NCBI RefSeq assembly: GCF_009856295.1 | Contig: NZ_WMEU01000004.1 | Span: forward strand, 248,001 to 312,000 | DNA length: 64,000 nucleotides | Direction of reading: 5' to 3' | Source of the DNA: Pontibacillus yanchengensis | GTDB taxonomy: Bacteria > Bacillota > Bacilli > Bacillales > BH030062 | Shown here: positions 34,456 through 44,096 of the stretch, one piece after another | How the letters are laid out: each line of letters starts with the position of its first letter | How positions within the stretch are numbered: position 1 is the first letter of the stretch | Translations under genes and position numbers: made by a program | Notes under the pieces: generated by a model | Database searches by the model: none | The model's input: only the letters and a program-made list of their open reading frames with translations | What the model was told of the DNA's origin: nothing

Positions 34456-34694
34456 GAGGCCACGTCCAGTTCCAGTGCCCAGCGAGTAGCAAACTTCCTG
34501 CACCTCCTTACGATAAGTCAACATCGAATCGCTATCGCTTTTCGTGTTTCCTTTATCTCCTTTGGATTCAGGTGAAGTTCTGGGATAATTGAGGTTCGAT
34601 TAATACCGCTGCATCAGTAACATCGAACTAACCTATGTCGTGTGGGATGCAGCATATATACGTCGCTAAACGGTCGCTTGCGCTTTTGTTCGTG
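34456..34694 (+). repeat. dispersed repeat, type 1, full length with extra middle sequence
   Basis: The left module (CCACGTCCAGTTCCAGTG to TTCGTGTTTCCTTTAT) is followed by about 45 unique bases, then the middle module (AGGTTCGATTAATACCGCTG to AACCTATGTCGTGTGGG) and the right module (TATACGTCGCTAAACGGTCG to CTTGCGCTTTTGTTC). It fills most of the gap between the antiporter terminator and the small gene at 34840. Confidence 0.75.
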
Positions 34695-34839
34695 TAAAAA
34701 ATCCATAATAAGGATGGATATAGAGTGGTTAATAAGGGAATGGAGAGATAATTATAGCCATTTTTAGATATGAAATGTATAGGACAATAGATTTTTGGCA
34801 TAAAGTAAATAAATCATGAAGAAAAGGGAGGGTACGGTG

Positions 34840-34995
34840 ATGGAGAACCTCAATTTTCATTCAAGGCAGGCAGAAATATTTGAACAGTTAGCAAGGCAGT
34901 ATCAGAATCTAGATGGAGAATTATACAACTACTTTTATTGTCTCTATCAATATCACCAACAACAAATTGATTATTTAGAGAGTCAATCGCTTTGA
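34840..34995 (+). CDS. small hypothetical protein, 51 aa
   Basis: A short ORF with AAGGGAGGG eight bases before ATG 34840. The product is rich in Gln and Tyr (EIFEQLARQYQNLDGELY, then YQYHQQQIDYLES) and probably helical. It is preceded by a repeat and followed at 35006-35050 by a strong terminator, which supports a real transcript. It resembles the size class of small sporulation proteins, but I see no SQELD motif of Spo0E-type phosphatases. Function unknown. Confidence 0.6.
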   Translation: MENLNFHSRQAEIFEQLARQYQNLDGELYNYFYCLYQYHQQQIDYLESQSL

Positions 34996-35005
34996 ATTTG
35001 AAGCA

Positions 35006-35050
35006 CAAAAAACTCCTGACACAATGTGAATAGTGGCAGGAGTTTTTTAG
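35006..35050. terminator. bidirectional terminator
   Basis: AAAAAACTCCTG and CAGGAGTTTTTT, with inner CAC/GTG, form a stem with T-runs on both strands. It serves the small gene and brnQ. Confidence 0.85.
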
Positions 35051-35052
35051 TA

Positions 35053-36381
35053 TTAAGAAACTTTTCGTGTAGAAGCCTTCATTGATGTTCCATTTTTATT
35101 CCGGTCAATCAAATAACCTAGGATTGCTCCAATAAGTGCTGGTAGTGCCCAGCCTAAACTCTGTTCAAATAACGGGAAAATACTTAGTACATTTTCAAAT
35201 GATTTCAACTCAAGGCCGAAAGCTTTTAAGCCATCATATACACTAAATAGGAGGGTGAACAATAAAGCCCCTCGATAGACATAGCTGGAACCTTTAAATA
35301 CTTGATGAAAGAAGGATAAAACGATTAACACGATAGCAAGAGGATAAATGAACTTAAGCACAGGTACAGAGTACGCAATGATTTGATTTAACCCAAGATT
35401 TGCAATTGAAAAACTAACTAAGGTTACCACAATAGCTACATGGGTGTACTTTATATTGGAAAATGTTGTAGAGAAAAATTGACTACATGCTACCGTTAAG
35501 CCAACACATGTCGTAAAACAAGCTAAAGCAACGATAAGTCCAAGGATTAGTGCTCCTGCTGATCCAAAAAGGATTTCTGCACCGGAAGATAAAATGTCTC
35601 CTCCATTGTCATAGGAATCGAGAGAAGCCATTTTCGCTCCCATCCAACCAATAGAAGTATACACAAAAGTAAGTCCAGTAGCTGTTACCAGCCCAGCTTT
35701 TATGGTTTCTTTAATCATGGACTTTCCTGGTGAAACGCCTCGATCTTTAAGGGCGTTTACAACAATGATTCCAAAGGCTAATCCTGCAATGGCATCCATT
35801 GTTAAGTAACCATTGACGAACCCTTGAAATAGAGGGCCACTTGTATAGTTACCCGTAGCCGATTGTAATGGTGCATCAAAATTAAAGAAGCTTGCAACAC
35901 AAAGGGATACAATTGCTACCAACAAAATAGGTGTTAACCATTGGCCAACTCGATCCACTATTTTTGATGGGTTTAAGCTAATCCAGAATACTAAGGCAAA
36001 AAAGATGATTGTAAATCCAAAAAGCCATAAAGATCCCGTAGTTGATCCTACTAGAGGGCTTACACCCATTTCATATGCAACGTTTGCTGCACGTGGAATT
36101 CCGAAAAAAGGTCCGATCGCTAAATAAATGACAGATGTGAAAATAAGACCAAATAAAGGGTGAACCCGATTTCCTAGTGACCTAGCGTCATTGCTACCAA
36201 ATGCAATAGCTGTAACAGCAACAATAGGAAGACCTACTCCTGTGATGATAAACCCAGCAATAGCATACCAGTAGTTCATACCAGCTTGGCTACCAAGCTC
36301 TGGTGGATAAATTAAGTTACCAGCTCCAAAAAATAGAGCAAAAAGCATGAAACCAATCGTCAGTGTATCTTTTTTTGTCAT
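35053..36381 (-). CDS. brnQ: branched-chain amino acid carrier, LIVCS family
   Basis: A 442-aa sodium- or proton-coupled carrier for leucine, isoleucine and valine. Visible features are the N-terminal GFMLFALFFGAGNLIYPPEL, then IGPFFGIPRAANVAYEMGV and YLTMDAIAGLAFGIIVVNAL, which are typical of BrnQ. Twelve helices are predicted and the length is standard. No T-box motif is visible upstream. A CodY-like box is seen about 100 bp before the start. Single gene. Confidence 0.94.
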   Translation of the reverse strand: MTKKDTLTIGFMLFALFFGAGNLIYPPELGSQAGMNYWYAIAGFIITGVGLPIVAVTAIAFGSNDARSLGNRVHPLFGLIFTSVIYLAIGPFFGIPRAANVAYEMGVSPLVGSTTGSLWLFGFTIIFFALVFWISLNPSKIVDRVGQWLTPILLVAIVSLCVASFFNFDAPLQSATGNYTSGPLFQGFVNGYLTMDAIAGLAFGIIVVNALKDRGVSPGKSMIKETIKAGLVTATGLTFVYTSIGWMGAKMASLDSYDNGGDILSSGAEILFGSAGALILGLIVALACFTTCVGLTVACSQFFSTTFSNIKYTHVAIVVTLVSFSIANLGLNQIIAYSVPVLKFIYPLAIVLIVLSFFHQVFKGSSYVYRGALLFTLLFSVYDGLKAFGLELKSFENVLSIFPLFEQSLGWALPALIGAILGYLIDRNKNGTSMKASTRKVS

Positions 36382-36480
36382 GTAGATACTCCTCTCTGAT
36401 GTTGTGTAATGGTTAGTGATTTCGTCTAGTGAAAAGGCGATTAAGTGTAACTTGCTTCGTGCTTATTTATATAATGACAA

Positions 36481-36495
36481 AATTTTTAGAATTTT
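36481..36495 (-). promoter_or_regulatory. possible CodY box upstream of brnQ
   Basis: AATTTTTAGAATTTT matches 12 of 15 positions of the CodY consensus AATTTTCWGAAAATT. It lies about 100 bp upstream of brnQ. CodY control of branched-chain amino acid carriers is established in Bacillus. AT-rich chance matches are common, so this is tentative. Apart from this and a weak hairpin at 36700-36734, the 36382-36766 gap shows nothing I can name. Confidence 0.35.
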
Positions 36496-36766
36496 TAGTC
36501 GAAATAAAGAGAATTTTCTATCGGAAGAATCCATGCAGGACATACAATCTACAATTGCTATTTATTTCTAGTACATTCTGTTGACACCTTACATAAATAT
36601 CAAATCATTCCTGCCAAAACAGAAGATGAGATGATTTTAGTATGAACAAGGATAATCAATTAGATTCAAGCATGAGACTAAATTTCTCATCTCCGAAAAA
36701 GCCTTTTAAAGCTTAACAGGCGGCTGATTTTTTGTCAATTTAATTATCAAAAATTTTAGAAAAGAA

Positions 36767-36792
36767 GGAAGCATCAGAATTACTCTGATGCT
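36767..36792 (-). terminator. terminator overlapping the MFS stop codon
   Basis: GAAGCATCAGA and TCTGATGCTTC pair perfectly; on the minus strand a CCTTCTTTTCT tract follows. The stop codon is in the loop region. Confidence 0.7.
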
Positions 36793-37982
36793 TCTACCCA
36801 TGGAATATGCTTGTTTTTTCGATAATCGAAGTAGGTTAAAAGAAGTACTAATAGGAAACTAACGCTTGAGATTTTAAAAAGAGAAGCGGTCTCGAGTCCA
36901 AGTTGGTTAGAAATGACACCTAATAAGAGCGCACTAAGTCCAATCCCTAAATCAATGGAAGAATAGTACATGCCGTTCGCAATACCACTTCTTTCTTGTG
37001 TCGTTTTAGAGATGATCCATGCTTGGAATGCTGGCATCATAGAGCCGAATCCAATACCGAATAGAATCCCAGCAATAATGAGGTAAATGAAGCTTTCAGC
37101 AATGGCGATTGTCCACATACCTGCAAATGCGAAAAGGGAGCATGTCATAATGACGAGCCAAGGTCCTCTTCTGTCAAAGAAACGTCCAGTAATCGGTCTT
37201 GCAATAGTGGCAAAGGTTGCGTTAAATAAGTAAAACAAGTAAATATGATCAATATTTTTTTCCTCACCGTAGATGACGATAAACGTCACTATTGCACCGT
37301 AACCAAATGTATTAAAAAATGACACTAAGGCAGGGTACCAACTTGGCTTCTCAATGAGGGAGCCAAAGAAAGAGAATGACTTCATGTCGAATGTTTTCTT
37401 ATGGACCTCTTCTGGTGTAATGAATGTAGTAAGACTAAATAAAGTGAGCGCGATAATTCCTAAACTGACGGAGGCAACAATAAGAATGTTAAAGTTATAG
37501 TTCTGGAATAAAAAGATTCCAAGGCTTGGTGCAATAATCATGCCGATGGTAACGGAAAGGCCAAAGTAGCCCATGCCTTCACCAATCTTCTTCTTAGGGA
37601 CTAAATCAACGGCAGCAGTTCCATTTGTGGTTGTAGACCAGCCCCATGCTAGACCATGTATGAAACGGAATAATAAAAATACTACAATAATGGCTGTTAC
37701 AGAATACAGAGATGTGATGATCAGTAACGAAATAGAACCAACCAACACTAAGACCTTACGGGCCTGGCTTTGCAAGATGTGACCAATAAATGGTCTGCTT
37801 AAAATGGCGCCGATTGAAAATAAGGTCGTAACAAGTCCTACTTGCGTTTTGCTCCCACCAATATCCTCCATATAAGGGGGTAAAGTAGGGATTAACATCT
37901 GAAAACTCATAAAGGTAAACCAATTGGCTAAAATCAATAAAATAAACGATCGATTCCATAACTTCTCAGGCTGTTGTTCCAT
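36780..37982 (-). CDS. MFS transporter, second copy
   Basis: A 400-aa, twelve-helix major facilitator. Motif A-like FIGHILQSQARKVLVLVG and the helix-4 segment FRFIHGLAWGWSTTTNGTAA place it with the staphylopine/arabinose-efflux-like MFS exporters of Firmicutes (YfkF/YfhI-like). The upstream extension to 38024 is rejected in favour of ATG 37982, with AGAGGTGGG in front. Substrate unknown. Monocistronic. Confidence 0.87.
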   Translation of the reverse strand: MEQQPEKLWNRSFILLILANWFTFMSFQMLIPTLPPYMEDIGGSKTQVGLVTTLFSIGAILSRPFIGHILQSQARKVLVLVGSISLLIITSLYSVTAIIVVFLLFRFIHGLAWGWSTTTNGTAAVDLVPKKKIGEGMGYFGLSVTIGMIIAPSLGIFLFQNYNFNILIVASVSLGIIALTLFSLTTFITPEEVHKKTFDMKSFSFFGSLIEKPSWYPALVSFFNTFGYGAIVTFIVIYGEEKNIDHIYLFYLFNATFATIARPITGRFFDRRGPWLVIMTCSLFAFAGMWTIAIAESFIYLIIAGILFGIGFGSMMPAFQAWIISKTTQERSGIANGMYYSSIDLGIGLSALLLGVISNQLGLETASLFKISSVSFLLVLLLTYFDYRKNKHIPWVEASE

Positions 37983-38183
37983 TCTGTACCCACCTCTTTC
38001 GGATGTTGTCTTCGTTCTTTGCAACTCTTCAATTGTATCAAAAGAAGCTTCGATATGCTTTTTATAGGATTAGGAATAGAGGGATAAACGAGCTTTTGTC
38101 GAAAGATAAGGAAAGAAGTCATTTAACCTAATTGGAATTAAACCGAAGAAAAAAGTAGCTCTGCTTCTGAAGGAGGTGTTGAG

Positions 38184-38816
38184 ATGGCGGCAATCGGAGC
38201 AGTGAATCAAGTGACTACACAACCACTTCAACCAGCCAAGCAAGTTGAGCACACTAAGAAAAACAGTACTCATCTTGAGGGTCAAAATGAATCACTACAG
38301 CAGTCAAAACAGAAATCGTCTGTGAAACAAGAGGAACATCACTATGGAGATAAGTTATCAGCAGAAGCAAAGCAAGAAATTTCTAAACTAAAAGCTACTG
38401 AACTAAAGGTGAAGGCACACGAACAAGCCCATCAATCTGTCGGAGGCCAATTTGCAGGCGGTATCAATTATGACACCCAAAAAGGTCCGGATGGACAGCA
38501 GTACATTACCGGTGGAGAAGTTCCTATTAGTATGCCAAAAACAGATGATCCTGAAAAAACCATCCAAGCGATGGAACAAGTAAGGAGAGCAGCATTGGCC
38601 CCTGCTAACCCTTCATCACAAGACATGCAAGTAGCTGCAAAGGCTTCCCAACAAATGATGGAAGCACAAGGGGAGTTGAAAAAACAATCTCAGTCATCAG
38701 ATGATGAAGCTGAACATCAAGCTGCCCACTTCCAAAAAGTGCAACAGCTGTACGCCAATCAACAGGCTGTCGTCGGATCATTTAAACCAGAAACCATCTT
38801 TGATGTAACGGCTTAA
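38184..38816 (+). CDS. SprA-related putative metalloprotease-like protein
   Basis: A 210-aa protein with a Gln/Lys-rich, disordered-looking N-terminus (about residues 1-65). The conserved block KVKAHEQAHQSVGGQFAGGI at about 74-93 is followed by YITGGEVPISMP and IQAMEQVRRAALAPANPS. HEQAH fits the H-E-x-x-H zinc pattern of the SprA-related family. There is no signal peptide. AGGAGGTGTTGAG precedes the ATG. The biological role is not known. Single gene with a clean terminator. Confidence 0.8.
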   Translation: MAAIGAVNQVTTQPLQPAKQVEHTKKNSTHLEGQNESLQQSKQKSSVKQEEHHYGDKLSAEAKQEISKLKATELKVKAHEQAHQSVGGQFAGGINYDTQKGPDGQQYITGGEVPISMPKTDDPEKTIQAMEQVRRAALAPANPSSQDMQVAAKASQQMMEAQGELKKQSQSSDDEAEHQAAHFQKVQQLYANQQAVVGSFKPETIFDVTA

Positions 38817-38867
38817 CAGAAGGTCTATCTCTTTTCATGGACAAGGAAGTGAGTGTAGTGGCTTGAA

Positions 38868-38895
38868 CCTAGCACAAATTGTGCTAGGTTTTTTG
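38868..38895 (+). terminator. terminator after the SprA-like gene
   Basis: CCTAGCACAAATTGTGCTAGG is self-complementary (the first 20 bases show the full stem), followed by TTTTTT. Confidence 0.85.
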
Positions 38896-39039
38896 GTATA
38901 AAAGGTGAGGTTGTTAATCGAATCTATAAGGATACACTGAACTTCATTATCTGTATCTACTCTGCTATCTCTGTTTTTCCTATTGTAACTCTATTCCAAA
39001 GAACTCTTTCAATTTCTCAAAAGTGAGAAGCGTAAATAG

Positions 39040-39074
39040 AAAAAAGATCCTAGCTCATGCCAGAATCTTTTTTG
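39040..39074. terminator. bidirectional terminator downstream of the AI-2E family gene
   Basis: AAAAAAGAT and ATCTTTTTT arms with an inner CTAGC/GCCAG part form an imperfect stem with T-runs on both strands. Nothing else is seen in the 38896-39146 gap. Confidence 0.7.
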
Positions 39075-39146
39075 AAAAATAAAGAAATCATAAATTGTGG
39101 TTCTTAGATGTCTTGCTTCAACAAGGAGCTTTATTATTTTCTTACA

Positions 39147-40223
39147 CTAAAACTCCTTCGAATCTAAGGCTTCTTCATAAAAGTGGCCTATTATCGCTTT
39201 AATCACTGCATAGAATGGGATGACAAATAGCAATCCGAGGAAACCGGCTATGCTACCTGCGGCCAATATTAGCGTGATAATGGTTAGTGGGTGAATACTT
39301 AATGCTTTCCCCATAACGTTTGGTGATATGAAGTTTCCTTCAATTTGCTGCGCAATAATCATAATTAAGATAACCCATAGAACCTTTTGTGGATCTTGGA
39401 ACAGGGCAACGAGTATTGCTGGTATAACTGCTAAGTATGGCCCTGCGAAAGGAATGACATTTGTTATTAGACCAAATAAAGCTAATGTTAGAGAGTAGTT
39501 TAAATCGATAATCACATACCCAATAAATAATAAAATACCTACAAAGAAGCTCACCAATAGCTGACCTTGTATGAAAGAAGAGAGCGTATGGTCCACACGT
39601 TGAAATAAACGCGTAATACTCTCAGATTTTTTATCTTTAAAAAACTGGGACACAAATGGTTGAAGCTTTTCCCCATCTTTAAGCATGAAGAATAAAAAGA
39701 ATGGCACAAGTATGAGTAAGAACAAAAATTGGACGATTTGGGCAAGCGTATTAATGAGAAAATCGGTAAATCCAAGTGTCACATCTTTAATGGATCCAGT
39801 AAGTTGCTCCTGCGCACTCTTGATCTCAGACATGAATTGTTCAGGGATAATATCTTGATTGGATTGCCATAGGGTAATGAGGTTTTCCACTTCATTAATC
39901 ATGCCCGGCAAGTTATCGTAGAATCTAGAGAATTGTTGTTGAGCAATTGGTGCAATAAAGTTTACCACCAAAAATCCAACGACAATTAACAAAAGAAATA
40001 CGACGAAAATGGAAAGCAACCTTGGGATTCGATATTCTTCTAGCATGTGAACAATGGGACGAGTCACATAATAAAGAACTCCAGCTGCTATAACGGGAAA
40101 TGCGATGGCACTTACGTATTTAAAGACCGGTTCGAACACGTAATGGTTATGTCTCATCAACCAAAATAGGATGAAGATTAGGATCGTAACGACTAAAGCT
40201 TGAAACCAACGCTTATTGTACAT
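39147..40223 (-). CDS. AI-2E family (PerM-type) membrane protein
   Basis: A 358-aa protein with seven to eight predicted helices of the AI-2E exporter/PerM family. Visible are FKYVSAIAFPVIAAGVLYY near the N-terminus, the periplasmic-type helical stretch at about 105-165, and the late GLITNVIPFAGPYLAVIPAI, QIEGNFISPNVMGKALSIHP and GLLFVIPFYAVIKAI. Despite the name, some members are Na+/H+ antiporters in halophiles, which would fit this organism. Start ATG 40223, with GAAGGTAG upstream; the longer frame to 40319 is unlikely. Confidence 0.88.
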   Translation of the reverse strand: MYNKRWFQALVVTILIFILFWLMRHNHYVFEPVFKYVSAIAFPVIAAGVLYYVTRPIVHMLEEYRIPRLLSIFVVFLLLIVVGFLVVNFIAPIAQQQFSRFYDNLPGMINEVENLITLWQSNQDIIPEQFMSEIKSAQEQLTGSIKDVTLGFTDFLINTLAQIVQFLFLLILVPFFLFFMLKDGEKLQPFVSQFFKDKKSESITRLFQRVDHTLSSFIQGQLLVSFFVGILLFIGYVIIDLNYSLTLALFGLITNVIPFAGPYLAVIPAILVALFQDPQKVLWVILIMIIAQQIEGNFISPNVMGKALSIHPLTIITLILAAGSIAGFLGLLFVIPFYAVIKAIIGHFYEEALDSKEF

Positions 40224-40329
40224 GCTTCCACTACCTTCTATTATAAAATCTTTTCCAATTATATCGATTTCTCTATAAAACGTAAATCTCCTGCATGCAG
40301 AAAAAGGAAATGGGAGCAATTACTTTAAA

Positions 40330-40357
40330 ACCTCCTGTAGGAAAATACAGGAGGTTG
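40330..40357 (-). terminator. terminator downstream of lactate permease
   Basis: CCTCCTGTA and TACAGGAGG pair perfectly; on the minus strand TTTTAAA follows. It is separated from the lctP stop by repeat elements. Confidence 0.65.
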
Positions 40358-40364
40358 TGTTCTT

Positions 40365-40430
40365 GGAACCAATCTACGTCGTGTAGGCCGCAGCTCATAC
40401 GTCGCCAAACGGGAGCATGCGCTTTTGTTC
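40365..40430 (+). repeat. dispersed repeat, type 1, middle end and right modules
   Basis: GGAACCAATCTACGTCGTG, TAGGCCGCAGCTCATACGTC and GCCAAACGGGAGCATGCGCT match the end of the middle module and the right module. Confidence 0.65.
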
Positions 40431-40431
40431 A

Positions 40432-40556
40432 TGTCTAGCTCCAGCGCCTCCCCGTTCGAGGTCTTAAGCAAATCCTCTCTGTGGCAAAAATCGCCACGAC
40501 GAGACTTTGCTTAAGCCTGTCGGGGGGGGGGGTGAAACAAGGCGCAAGCGCCTTTC
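40432..40556 (+). repeat. dispersed repeat, type 2, with long hairpin and G11 run
   Basis: It starts GTCTAGCTCCAGCGCCTCC and ends GGCGCAAGCGCCTTTCG, sharing its left end with type 1. CTTAAGCAAA with CCTC and GTGGC on one side, and GCCAC, GAG and TTTGCTTAAG on the other, make a nested hairpin at 40463-40516. A run of eleven G residues lies at 40522-40532, where the copy at 43722 has CGCGGG. Confidence 0.75.
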
Positions 40557-40560
40557 GTCA

Positions 40561-42216
40561 TTACATTCCTAGTATATAGATGAATATCAATCCGATTACA
40601 CCACTAGCGGTTGCGTAGTAAAGCATTGGTACTAGTGTCATGCGTATGATTGTTCCCTCTTTACCAGCCATATTTACCACAGAGGCAGCGGCAACGACGT
40701 TTAATACACATACCATATTTCCGGCATTTGCACCTAATACCTGGAGAGATGTAACCATTTGTGGAGAAACGCCAATTTGTTCTGCAACACTAAACTGGAA
40801 CAGAGAAAACATCATATTACTAAACGTAGCACTTCCTGATATAAAAGATCCTAGTGCACCAATTAAAGGTGCGACAAGAGGCCATGCTCCTCCAACTGCG
40901 CTTGCAAACAGTTGAGCTAACTCCATTGGCATGCTTAATAAGTCTGCACCATTCACACTAGAGTTGATGAAAATCCGTACCATAGGTACCGCGGTTCCGA
41001 GTGAAATAGCACTTCCTATCATGGTTGTGATAGATGTTTTTAACGTATTTTGTATCGTTTGGGCATTCATTTTATGCATGAAAAAGGTTAAGCCTACCAC
41101 CAAGATGAATATGGAACCTGGTAGGTATAACGGTTCAAATGTAGTGCTAATAGTTGTTCCTAGTATGTTCTCCCAACCTATTTTAATAGAACGAAGTGCT
41201 TCTTTGATTGGTAGAACTTTTAATCTAGTTATAACCAAGATAAGGGCAACAAATACATAAGGAAGCCATGCTTTCCATAGAGGCATACCTGTTTCTTGAG
41301 ATACAAGCGTTTCTTGCTTACGACGGTCTTCTTCACTAAAGTACCAAGGTTCGTCAGGAAGTAAGAACCCTTTCTGAGTAGCAGGTACCACAATGGCTAA
41401 ACCAACTAAACCACCTATGATAGAAGGAAACTCTGGTCCTAAGAGACTAGCTACTAAAAAGGCTGGAACGGTAAAGCTGAGTCCTGCAAAAATAGCAAAC
41501 TTCCATATTGCGAGACCTTCTTTCCAAGAGTGGCGCTCGCCGAAAAATCGAGTTAGCATAACGATTAATATAAGGGGGATAAACGTACCAACAAATAAGT
41601 CCATCATCACAGCACTTTGAGCTACTTCTTGCAAGAAATCGAGCATGGATCCATTTTGCAAATTATCTTGAACTTGAGGAGCAATCGTTGATCCTTGTCT
41701 TAAACCTTGATCGACACCAACTATTACCGGTGTCCCTACTGCTCCAAAGGATACGGCACTACTATCAGCAATCAAGGCTAAAGATGCAGCAGCTAACGCA
41801 GGGAAACCTAATGCGACTAATAGTGGAGCACCGATTGCCGCTGGAGTCCCAAATCCTGCAGCACCTTCAATAAAGGAGCCGAACAGCCATACAATAATAA
41901 TTAATTGTACTCTTCTATCAGCAGTTACACCTGAGAAGCCACTTCGAATCGCATCCATAGCACCACTATTACGTAACGTGTTTAAGAGAAGAATAGCACC
42001 AAATACAATCCATAGAATAGAGATGGCAATGATGATACCTTCAATAGAGGCAGCGAAAATTCGGATACTAGGTATTTGCCAAACCCAAAAGGCTAGTAAA
42101 CCAGTTAAGATAAAACTAATTGGCATTGCTACATGAGCTGGTAAACGTAAAACAACAAGAAATAAGAAAACAGCAAGTATTGGTGTCGCGGCAGTTAGTA
42201 CTTCCATCACGTTCAT
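40561..42216 (-). CDS. lctP: L-lactate permease
   Basis: A carrier of about 551 aa from the LctP/LldP family with twelve or more helices. Typical segments are [38 protein letters not shown] and the later [20 protein letters not shown] and [20 protein letters not shown]. It imports lactate (or glycolate) with protons. Start ATG 42216 with GGGTGA in front; ATG 42207 and GTG 42225 are alternatives. No lutABC or ldh gene is adjacent. The 3' side runs straight into dispersed repeats. Confidence 0.94.
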   Translation of the reverse strand: MNVMEVLTAATPILAVFLFLVVLRLPAHVAMPISFILTGLLAFWVWQIPSIRIFAASIEGIIIAISILWIVFGAILLLNTLRNSGAMDAIRSGFSGVTADRRVQLIIIVWLFGSFIEGAAGFGTPAAIGAPLLVALGFPALAAASLALIADSSAVSFGAVGTPVIVGVDQGLRQGSTIAPQVQDNLQNGSMLDFLQEVAQSAVMMDLFVGTFIPLILIVMLTRFFGERHSWKEGLAIWKFAIFAGLSFTVPAFLVASLLGPEFPSIIGGLVGLAIVVPATQKGFLLPDEPWYFSEEDRRKQETLVSQETGMPLWKAWLPYVFVALILVITRLKVLPIKEALRSIKIGWENILGTTISTTFEPLYLPGSIFILVVGLTFFMHKMNAQTIQNTLKTSITTMIGSAISLGTAVPMVRIFINSSVNGADLLSMPMELAQLFASAVGGAWPLVAPLIGALGSFISGSATFSNMMFSLFQFSVAEQIGVSPQMVTSLQVLGANAGNMVCVLNVVAAASVVNMAGKEGTIIRMTLVPMLYYATASGVIGLIFIYILGM

Positions 42217-42399
42217 AAAAATCACCCATTTATGTTTGAATTATATCTTTATTATAAATGATTATGTGAAGGAGTGAGCAAAATGTATGTGTATAAATTT
42301 TAACATTTCATATAAGAACACTGCCAATATTTTCTGAAACTTATTTCTATAAACGTAGAATTACTATATATTAGTTAATAGAGGAGGGGGTGGTATAAC

Positions 42400-43656
42400 A
42401 TGGAAGTTTATGTAGCGAGACAACCTATTCTAAATACGAACCAAGAGGTAATGGCATACGAGCTTTTATACCGTGGAGGAAAAGAACAAAATTCTTACTC
42501 CTTTACTGATGGGGATTTTGCTACATCTGAAGTCGTTACGAATAGTTTCTATAATATGGGGGTAGAGCGAATATCAGAAGGAAAGAGTTGTTTTGTCAAC
42601 TTCACGGCTAATTTATTAAAGAGTCAATTCCCGTTTTGTTTTCCACCAGAAACATTGGTTATTGAAATACTTGAAAATATAGAGATTACAGATGAACTTG
42701 TAGTGTCATGTAAGGCACTAAAAGAAAAAGGATATCGCATTGCGCTAGATGATTATGTTCTTTATGAAGATAATCCTTATACATATGAACTATTAAAATA
42801 CACAGATATTGTGAAGATTGATGTTCTTCAACATTCACGGCAGCAAGAAGTGTACCTTTTCGATCAACTAAAGCACTTTAACTTAACTTGGTTAGCGGAA
42901 AAAGTTGAAACATATGAGCAGTTTCAAACATGTAAAGCATTAGGCTATGAGCTATTCCAAGGATATTTTTTCAGCAAACCTCATATTGTTACCGCACACG
43001 ATGTACCGATGTATCCGTTTCAGCATTATCAATTAATTGAAGAACTTTCCAAGCAAGAGCCTGAAGTACATAAAATTGCCGAAAAAATTGAAATGGATGT
43101 CTCGTTATCATATAAATTTTTACGTTTAATTAATACCGTGGCTTATCGAAGACTAGAACCAGTTAAGTCTATCCAGCAGGCTATTGTGTTATTAGGTTTT
43201 ACGGAAATTAAGAAGTGGGCGTATGTGATTGCAATGAAGGATATAAAGTCATCGAACGCTGATGTATCCTCAGAAGTCATGAAAATCAGTTTAACGCGAG
43301 CGAAATTTAGTGAGAATGTGGCGTTGGAGATGGGGGAGAAGAAAGAGGCTTCTAGCTATTTCTTAACAGGGATGCTATCTCTAATTGACGCTGTCATGCA
43401 ACAACCTATTGCGACGGTCGTAAACGATTTACCTCTTCATGATGATATTAAAGGAGCCTTATTAGGAGAGCGTAATGCATATAGACTTGTGCTGGACTTA
43501 TGTCACCTTATTGAGAATGCTCAATGGGAGGAAATTGAACGTACTGCTATAAACCTAGGTTTATCCATGGAGAAGCTTTTTGATCACTATCATTCTAGTA
43601 TGTTGTGGTGCCAGACAATGATGGCCACCTATGATAAGCAGAGAACGACTGACTAA
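42400..43656 (+). CDS. EAL and HDOD domain signalling protein (YuxH-like)
   Basis: A 418-aa protein: an EAL-like domain (residues 1-200) followed by an HDOD domain (about 205-400). The EAL motif is replaced by YELLYR, and other metal ligands are largely retained as YRIALDDYV, VKIDVL and LAEKVET, so c-di-GMP hydrolysis is doubtful and binding or a purely structural role is possible. The HDOD part shows VSLSYKFLRLINTVAYRR and SIQQAIVLLGFTEIKKWA. AGGAGGGGG before the ATG. Single gene. It matches the architecture of B. subtilis YuxH. Confidence 0.88.
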   Translation: MEVYVARQPILNTNQEVMAYELLYRGGKEQNSYSFTDGDFATSEVVTNSFYNMGVERISEGKSCFVNFTANLLKSQFPFCFPPETLVIEILENIEITDELVVSCKALKEKGYRIALDDYVLYEDNPYTYELLKYTDIVKIDVLQHSRQQEVYLFDQLKHFNLTWLAEKVETYEQFQTCKALGYELFQGYFFSKPHIVTAHDVPMYPFQHYQLIEELSKQEPEVHKIAEKIEMDVSLSYKFLRLINTVAYRRLEPVKSIQQAIVLLGFTEIKKWAYVIAMKDIKSSNADVSSEVMKISLTRAKFSENVALEMGEKKEASSYFLTGMLSLIDAVMQQPIATVVNDLPLHDDIKGALLGERNAYRLVLDLCHLIENAQWEEIERTAINLGLSMEKLFDHYHSSMLWCQTMMATYDKQRTTD

Positions 43657-43721
43657 TGTAGTTTTGCTAGCGAGGTGAGCACAAAATCTTGCTTCTTTTG
43701 TTCTGAGTAAAGAAAGTATAC

Positions 43722-43853
43722 CTTTTGGCGCTTCCATGTCTAGCTCTAGCGCCTACCCTCTCGGGGTCTTAAGCAAATCCTCTCTGTGGCAAAAATCGCC
43801 ACGACGAGGTTTTGCTTAAGCCTGTCGCGGGTGAACGAGGCGCATGTGCTTTT
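43722..43853 (+). repeat. dispersed repeat, type 2, with long hairpin
   Basis: Left end TTTTGGCGCTTCCATGTCTA, then GCTCTAGCGCC, right end GAACGAGGCGCATGTGCTTT. CTTAAGCAAA, CCTC and GTGGC pair with GCCAC, GAGG and TTGCTTAAG at 43768-43820 in a nearly perfect hairpin of about 19 pairs. It is the only recognisable content of the 43657-44096 gap besides AT-rich promoter sequence for the next gene. Confidence 0.75.
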
Positions 43854-44096
43854 CTTTATTTCAACAATCCATGACAAAAAAGCCACAAATCTGTTGGTGT
43901 TTACATCTATATGTCTAAATGTGTCGTTAATTCATAAATCGAACAGGTTCTAGATTATGATATAATTCAACATGAAATCTCTTTTAAAGAGAGAAAATTT
44001 GATGAAAAATGAAAACCCTTTAATGTGTATGAAGACAGTGGAGTTCTAAATAATCTAAATAAATATTTGTATTAAACAACTGGGGAGAGTGGTTAA

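Noticed and set aside
36642..36716. 24-codon plus-strand ORF upstream of brnQ
   Set aside because: It has no clear ribosome binding site and only a weak promoter; noted under findings but not called as a gene.
36382..36779. T-box leader for brnQ
   Set aside because: No AGGGTGGNACCGCG-type motif or its complement is present.
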